Positions 58,601 to 64,000 of a stretch of 64,000 nucleotides of DNA are shown here, piece by piece. The stretch covers positions 744,001 through 808,000 of the forward strand of contig JALIZF010001819.1 in NCBI GenBank assembly GCA_029948255.1. Direction: 5' to 3'. The notes below the pieces were generated by a model that searched no databases, was not told the origin of the DNA, and saw only the letters and a list, made by a program, of their open reading frames with translations. The position numbers and the translations under genes were made by a program. How positions within the stretch are numbered: position 1 is the first letter of the stretch; each line of letters begins with the position of its first letter. The DNA is from Telmatactis stephensoni (lineage: Eukaryota > Cnidaria > Anthozoa > Actiniaria > Isophelliidae).

Positions 58601-61600
58601 TTGTGGTTTCATAGCTTTTAGTAATTCCTACCCATACTCTATTTCGGGTGAGTCGCGTAGACTTAAGTCTATTTGCCGACAACATTAATTGAAATTGAAA
58701 TAGGTGATCATCGTTCCCACTATTACAGATGCACATTCATATGTGCTTCTAGCTGCCTATATACAAATTTGTAATTATTTCAAATAATTTGTTTTGTTGT
58801 AGTTTTACATTGGACTAACAGGACGTAAAGTTGACGGCCGAAGTGATCTTTTGTTCAAATGGACGGATAACACCACTGAATACAACTTCACCAACTGGCG
58901 TTACCCTAACACGACAAATGCTACACTCTACAACATTGGGGACGATGTTTGTGTCTTTTATGACAGCGGGTACAAATGGAGACTTACTAATTGTACTCGA
59001 AAAGCGCGATATATTTGTCAGATGACTCCTACGCCATCAAGTCCAAAAGGTATGCTTATTACAGTAACGCTTTCAATGCCGGCACAGATTTCTTTACCGC
59101 AATTTGAAAGTTCGATTTCGACTCATATTAATACAATATTCTTGCAACAAAAAGTCGTGCTTGTAAATTAAGTATATCTGAAGACACTAAAGCTTACTTC
59201 AGCAGTTTCACTCGAGTTTTTCGTCATCCTATTTCTGAACAAATATTTGCTTTTTCTCATCAGCTTCATCGAACTCAGTCACCTGTCCAGACCAATGGGT
59301 AGCTTTTAGCAATTCTTGTATTTTCATTTCGCCTAACAACAATTCATGGGAAGATGCCAATGCTGATTGCACTAAAAATAACACCAGCAGATTACTGAAT
59401 ATTAGAAACGAACAGGATCATGTGACGCTAGAGGGTCTCTTGAAGAGTATCACCAATGGTTTGATTGCAATGAAAGAGGTATGGTAACGAGCGCCATCTT
59501 GAATTGTAACCAAGCCTTTAACCAATTCGAGGCTGGTATTGATTGCAATGAAAAGCCATGGATTCCAGGTTTGCACGCATAACTTATAAAAGGTCTTATC
59601 TCTTTCTCCTGCTGATGGTCGGAAATGGAAGACTTGGCTACTTTTCAAAATGGCTGCCGTAATTAATATGTATTTTTTTGATCGACCGCTAACCAAAAAA
59701 AAAAAAAAAAACGCAAAATTAATTAAAACATTCGACAACGACAAAAATTCTTCATTGTATGTACCTTACAAATCGGGTTAATAATATTATTTATTAAACA
59801 AATTAATAGAATAGAAGGAAGTTTCCTCACAAAGTGAGTTGGAGCCAAATAACAGGCATTTTAACTATATAGAAGATAGAGCTTTACTAGCACACACACA
59901 TACACGTATACACCTATTTCAAAAAGGGTTGTCGGGCAAGAGGCTTCAAGCCTACGCGATTAGACCGCAAAGGAGTCTGGGTAGTTGTAAAAAATTACTC
60001 TCTTTTTGGCTTTTGTCTTCATTTTAAGCACCAATGAATAAAGGACTTTGTTGTATAAGCTCAACACCAACTGGTAGAGAATTGTCGTGCTGATATTTGT
60101 GGTTTCATAAGCTTTTAGTAATTCTTAACCATACTCCATTTCGGATGAGTCGCGTAGACTTGAGTCTAATTGCCGACAACATTAATTGAAATTGAAATAG
60201 GTGATCATCGTTCCCACATTTCCAATCCGAAATGAATTCAACCTATTACAGATGTGCACAGCTAGTTCGGCATGTGCTTCTAGCTGCCTATATATACAAA
60301 TTTGTAATTATTTCAAATAATTTGTTTTGTTGTAGTTTTACATTGGACTAACAGGACGTAAAGTTGACGGCCGAAGTGATCTTTTGTTCAAATGGACGGA
60401 TAATACCACTGAATACAACTTCACCAACTGGCGTTACCCTAACACGACAAACGCTACACTCTACAACATCGGGGACGATGTTTGTGTCTTTTATGACAGC
60501 GGGTACAAGTGGAGACTTACTAATTGTACTCGAAAAGCACGATATATTTGTCAGATGACATCTACGCCATCAAGTTCAAAAGGTATGCTTATTACAGTAA
60601 CGCTTTCAATGCCGGCACGGGTTTCTTTGCCGCAATTTGAAAGTTCGATTTCGACTCATATTAATGACAATATTCTTGCAACAAAAGTCGTGCTTGTAAA
60701 TTAAATTAAGTGTATCGGAAGACACTAAAGCTTACTCCAGCAGTTTCACTCGGACAAAACCCTTCAGACAATTCAACATTGTATGGACAATCCTCTGAAA
60801 CAACATTGAAAAGGGGAGAAGGTTTTTTGATCTGTGTGGTGTAGGCAACGAGTTGAGATCATGATTTCTGCCAAAATCGGCACTGTCTCAACAAGTTAAT
60901 TATGTCCAAAATTGTAGATTATATTTTAATTATGACAAACGTACACCTTGTGCGCGCGTGAATATGTAATTAATTGATTGCAGTGATAGTTCCAGATTCA
61001 GACAAATGCCCAAAAGGCTGGCATGAAGTCAAACAAACTTATTGGTGTCTCTACATGTCAAGCATCACCCTGTCGTGGAACGATGCACATCACTATTGTA
61101 TGAACCTAATAAGTGGCAGTTGGCTTGCGATACCCAATTATGACTGGAAAAACAAAAGATTCGTGGAAATAATCAAGAAACAACCATTTGAGGTATGTTA
61201 AGACGTGTTAAAAATAGAGGCTGAGTCAAGAAGAGAAAAAGGGTTGGGAAGGGGGAATAAGAAAAAGTAATAAACCAGCCGGGGGTTTGTTTTCAAATTG
61301 TGGAAGCTTAATCCGGTTTACTTTACATGTACAGTTAGTTTACATTGCAAAATGTTTGTCTTTGTCGTGTATCTCTGGCCTTGCAAACCTATATTAAATC
61401 AACTCAAATCTTAAATCAAAATCGGTGCCAACATTCATTTGCGGCCTGAGCGACTTGCGCTTTGCGCTCGCAAGGGCTTTGTTATCAATGTACTACATGT
61501 AAATACTTTTTGCTACATTTTCAGTTGTCAAATTGTGTTGTCACTGACACTAGAATTGTAGCAAAAAACATATACCCCATGTACCCTGAAGTGAAAAAAA

Positions 61601-64000
61601 TATCGTTCGAGGTCTCTGTGAATTAAAAAATTTCTTCGCAATTCGAGCATACTATACTTGAAATACCAACCCTTTAGATACACCCAGTCAAAAATCAAAT
61701 GGTCCATCTCTAAGGAAAAATGAATTTTCCAAGGGCTTTGGGTTCAATTTTGGCGTTCATGCGTACAAGCAACTTCCACGCAACGCTACTGGTAACGGGC
61801 GCGGTAATATGCGTCTTTGAGTGAAGACAACGTTAGAAATTCAAAATGGCGGAACAAACAACAGGAAACCGAAGCAAGCGAGAGAAATGGGTCGGTCTGG
61901 CGTGTCTTCTTGCTTCAGTTCGCGTCTTTTTGCCGTCACTGTTTAAGTATACCTACCTTTTGATAAGTTTTACTACGTCATTCGGCTTGTCTCGATCCAC
62001 TGAGTGATAGGTTTCTCCCAGTAAACAAGCCGAATACCTGCAGTGAACTGTTGGGGCACGTTCACATGAGAGAGGGTGTCCCTCTAAAGTAGGGATAACT
62101 CTTTTGTTTTCTTTTCCCTGGGGGACACAAAACGAAAGAGTTATCCCTACTACATAAGGGCACCCTCTCATGTGAACGGGCCCTTAGTGAGCGCTGCATG
62201 TTGATATATTTAAGAAGAGAACTTAATCATTGCTATCCTATTATTCCGCTTTAACAGTATTACTTTGGAGTTCTCCACGTAAAGAATCAAAATTATACGA
62301 AATGGATAAGTGGTAAGGAGGTGAATTACTCAGACTGGCGATCTCCTAACGAAACAAGTAAAGAACCAGTGACAGGATTGTGGAAGGTGTGCGGTTTTTA
62401 CGGCTTGGACACGAAATGGGCCATGGCCACCAACTGTTCAACAGAGAAAAAGTTTGTTTGTCAAAAACGTCAAACATCATCGTCATCTTCGTGTAAGTCG
62501 CATTTCACAATATTGCTATCAATTTCTGGACGGCTACTGGGTCTCTCTTAAAATAGATTACTGAGAGACAGAGACACAGACAGACAGAAACAGAGACAGA
62601 CCGAGAGTAAAAATGTGGTGAAAACTAACAACACTGTTTTGTTCTCACTATATTTTGACGTCATCTATGCATCTATTTGAGTACAGGCGCGCGGAAAAAA
62701 TGAAATCTTTTTGTTAAGTAACAGCATTTGAACCACTGATCATTTAGAATAACAAAGCAAAAGCAAGCAACAACTACTACACCCTTTCTAAATACTAAAG
62801 TATTTGCTTTCTTACAGCTGGAGGTAACAATGAAAAAAGTACAGAGGGACCAACTCCAGGTAATATATAGAGATATTCAAACAAACGTTTGTGGAGCTTT
62901 CTAATGTTTTAGCATGATTTTTAGTTTGTTTTAAGAGGGGATTTTTTTCAAGTTCGAACAGTGAACGATAAAAACTCCTGAGTTGAAGAATAGCTGTTGT
63001 ACAAAACTAAAATCATATTTTGGCCGATGAAAGTTGAATCAAAATGTTAATCCAAAGCGAACATTTGGATCGAAAATGAGGTTTAGGCCTTCATTTGCTC
63101 ATTTGCTATATGTTTTCTTTATATTCAGCTTGAAAAAGCTTAATCCCTACACAACTTCAAGAGAGAGTCTTTGTACAGTTCAAAAATCCGTTTTAAACAG
63201 CTGGGTATTTTATCTTGGTACATCAGTTTTTAACCGGTAGAAAAAGGATTTGAGTGCATGTTAATCCAGTCTTTTTCCGTGCTGCGTTCAGTAATACAGC
63301 ACTTAGGAAGTGCCGAAAGCACTCAAGAAGTGTGGAGAGCAGTCGCCTACGGCTCGTGCTCTCCTTACACTTCTTTCGTGCTTTCGTCACTTCCTGCGTG
63401 CTGTATTACTGAACGGAGCACGGAAAAAGCTGTTCGATTAGTTAAATATAATATTTGAAATATTACGCGCGCTCTGATTGGCTGTATACCATTGTTTACT
63501 ACTCAGAGGACAGAGGCAAGGTTCGCACTAAATCTTGGTTCCACTAGTTGAATTTCTTTAATTGCACCTGCTTGACAAGTCTACAAACTTGTTAGCATCG
63601 TATCGAACTGCAAATATCGGTGGGAATTCTGATTATATGTTGAAGTCTTATAGATAACAATGGTTTGACTAACATTTGCATAAAATTTGCATAAACCATT
63701 CAACAACCTACACAGTTTATATTCTAAAACACACATTTTCAGTGCAAATCCTGTAAAATTAAAAATGACGTACTTTTGTGTTCGTACCAGATTTTTGACG
63801 TCATCTGTGCATCTATTAGAGTACAGGCGCACGGAAAACAATAGAATCTATTTGTTAAGTAACAGCATTCACACCACTGACATTTAGAATAACAAAGAAA
63901 AAGCAAGCAACAACTACTACACCCTTTCTAAATACTAAAGTATTTGCTTTCTTACAGCTGGAGGTAACAATGAAAAAAGTACAGAGGGTCCAACTTCAGG
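55630..64000 (+). CDS. Secreted multi-CTLD C-type lectin-like protein, 5' part (runs off window)
   Basis: Exons: 55630-55699 (signal peptide, SFIWSVFLVFSLVLQAL), 57769-57983 and 58803-59049 (CTLD1), 59264-59478 and 60336-60582 (CTLD2), 60984-61192 and 62258-62492 (CTLD3), 62818-62859 and 63958 onward (Ser/Thr/Glu linkers). CTLD1 and 2 show CPDQWVAF, C-x-FISPNNNSWEDANADC, FYIGLTGRK, NWRYPN, VCVFYDSGYKWRLTNC and YICQ. CTLD3 shows CPKGWHEV, LSWNDAHHYC, YFGVLHV, SDWRSPNE and KKFVCQ. The EPN/QPD and WND calcium-sugar motifs are absent, so classical sugar binding is not predicted. All introns between modules are phase 1 and the one inside each CTLD is phase 0. Likely a recognition protein; ligand unknown. 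Confidence 0.85.
55700..57768. other. First intron of the lectin gene
   Basis: AT-rich with a CT-rich tract at 57618-57665. No further exon or clear repeat seen. Confidence 0.45.
57729..59216 (+). repeat. Tandem duplication unit 1 (CTLD1 with introns)
   Basis: Begins catcctatttctgaacaaat upstream of exon 2 and ends about actcga after exon 3. Nearly identical to unit 2 in exons and introns, including a family-D foldback. Confidence 0.9.
58437..58690. repeat. Family-D foldback in CTLD1 intron
   Basis: ttcaagcctacgcgacttga, ggagactgggtag at the left; ctacccatactctatttcgg, gtgagtcgcgtagacttaa at the right. Confidence 0.8.
59225..60754 (+). repeat. Tandem duplication unit 2 (CTLD2 with introns)
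   Basis: Same order of landmarks as unit 1, about 1.5 kb later. Small indels (an A run at 59695-59711, extra sequence at 60218-60250) show it is a real second copy rather than the same sequence twice, though haplotype duplication in the assembly is not excluded. Confidence 0.9.
59930..60190. repeat. Family-D foldback in CTLD2 intron
   Basis: Duplicate of the 58437 element carried along in the tandem duplication: ttcaagcctacgcgattaga and gatgagtcgcgtagacttga. Confidence 0.8.
62053..62189. repeat. Foldback element, CTLD3 intron
   Basis: gcacgttcacatgagagagg / ccctctcatgtgaacgggc, and inner agtagggataactctttt / aaagagttatccctact. About 50 bases per arm. Confidence 0.9.
62650..62860 (+). repeat. 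Linker-exon duplication, unit 1
   Basis: Starts gacgtcatctatgcatctat, includes the identical acceptor region aaagtatttgctttcttaca, and the 42-base exon coding SGGNNEKSTEGPTP. Confidence 0.9.
63267..63436. repeat. Family-C foldback, copy 2
   Basis: Arms ctttttccgtgctgcgttca / tgaacggagcacggaaaaag, inner cactcaagaagtgtggagag / ctctccttacacttct, centre cgcctacggctcgtg. gctctgattggctg follows at 63470. It lies between the two linker-exon units. Confidence 0.9.
63790..64000 (+). repeat. Linker-exon duplication, unit 2 (cut by window end)
   Basis: Repeats 62650-62860 at an offset of 1140 bases, with the same acceptor and a near-identical exon (ggtccaacttcag in place of ggaccaactccag). More copies may follow beyond the window. 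Confidence 0.85.

Overview
The window is AT-rich animal (metazoan) nuclear DNA: spliced genes with GT-AG introns, a LINE, tRNA-derived SINEs and a very high density of short inverted-repeat (foldback/MITE-like) elements. Gene content and repeat style suggest an invertebrate, most likely a cnidarian such as an anthozoan. That placement is an inference; no single sequence proves it.

Layout. (1) 141-4990, + strand: the 3' part of an RSF1-type chromatin remodelling gene (PHD finger plus RSF1-specific downstream region). (2) About 5100-12297: intergenic, with foldback elements and a 5'-truncated LINE (7368-9814). (3) 12298-22838, +: a complete 14-exon PP2A B''-type regulatory subunit gene (PPP2R3), followed by tandem repeats in the 3' region. 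(4) 29684-30847, -: a single-exon MSL2 homologue (RING plus CXC). (5) 31164-42680, +: a complete 17-exon PCCB gene (mitochondrial propionyl-CoA carboxylase beta), head-to-head with MSL2. (6) About 42700-45950: SINE, foldback and tandem repeats. (7) 45962-48332, -: a three-exon gene I do not recognise. (8) 48400-55600: no gene seen, several foldback elements. (9) 55630 to the end, +: the 5' part of a secreted multi-CTLD (C-type lectin) gene with tandemly duplicated domain modules.

The genes are mostly unrelated in function. However, PPP2R3(+), MSL2(-) and PCCB(+) stand in the same order and orientation that I recall for human chromosome 3q22, so the block appears to be deeply conserved microsynteny. 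RSF1 and MSL2 are both chromatin factors. The lectin gene is a candidate innate-recognition gene and its two newest CTLD copies differ in a very uneven way.

Quality note. Four of the five single-copy coding genes, and the LINE, need one-base corrections to keep their family reading frame (near 4095, 4983, 7650, 12837/16037, 31322 and 47833). In PPP2R3, PCCB and the unknown gene the exon phases close exactly once one base is corrected, which points to sequencing or assembly indels rather than dead genes.
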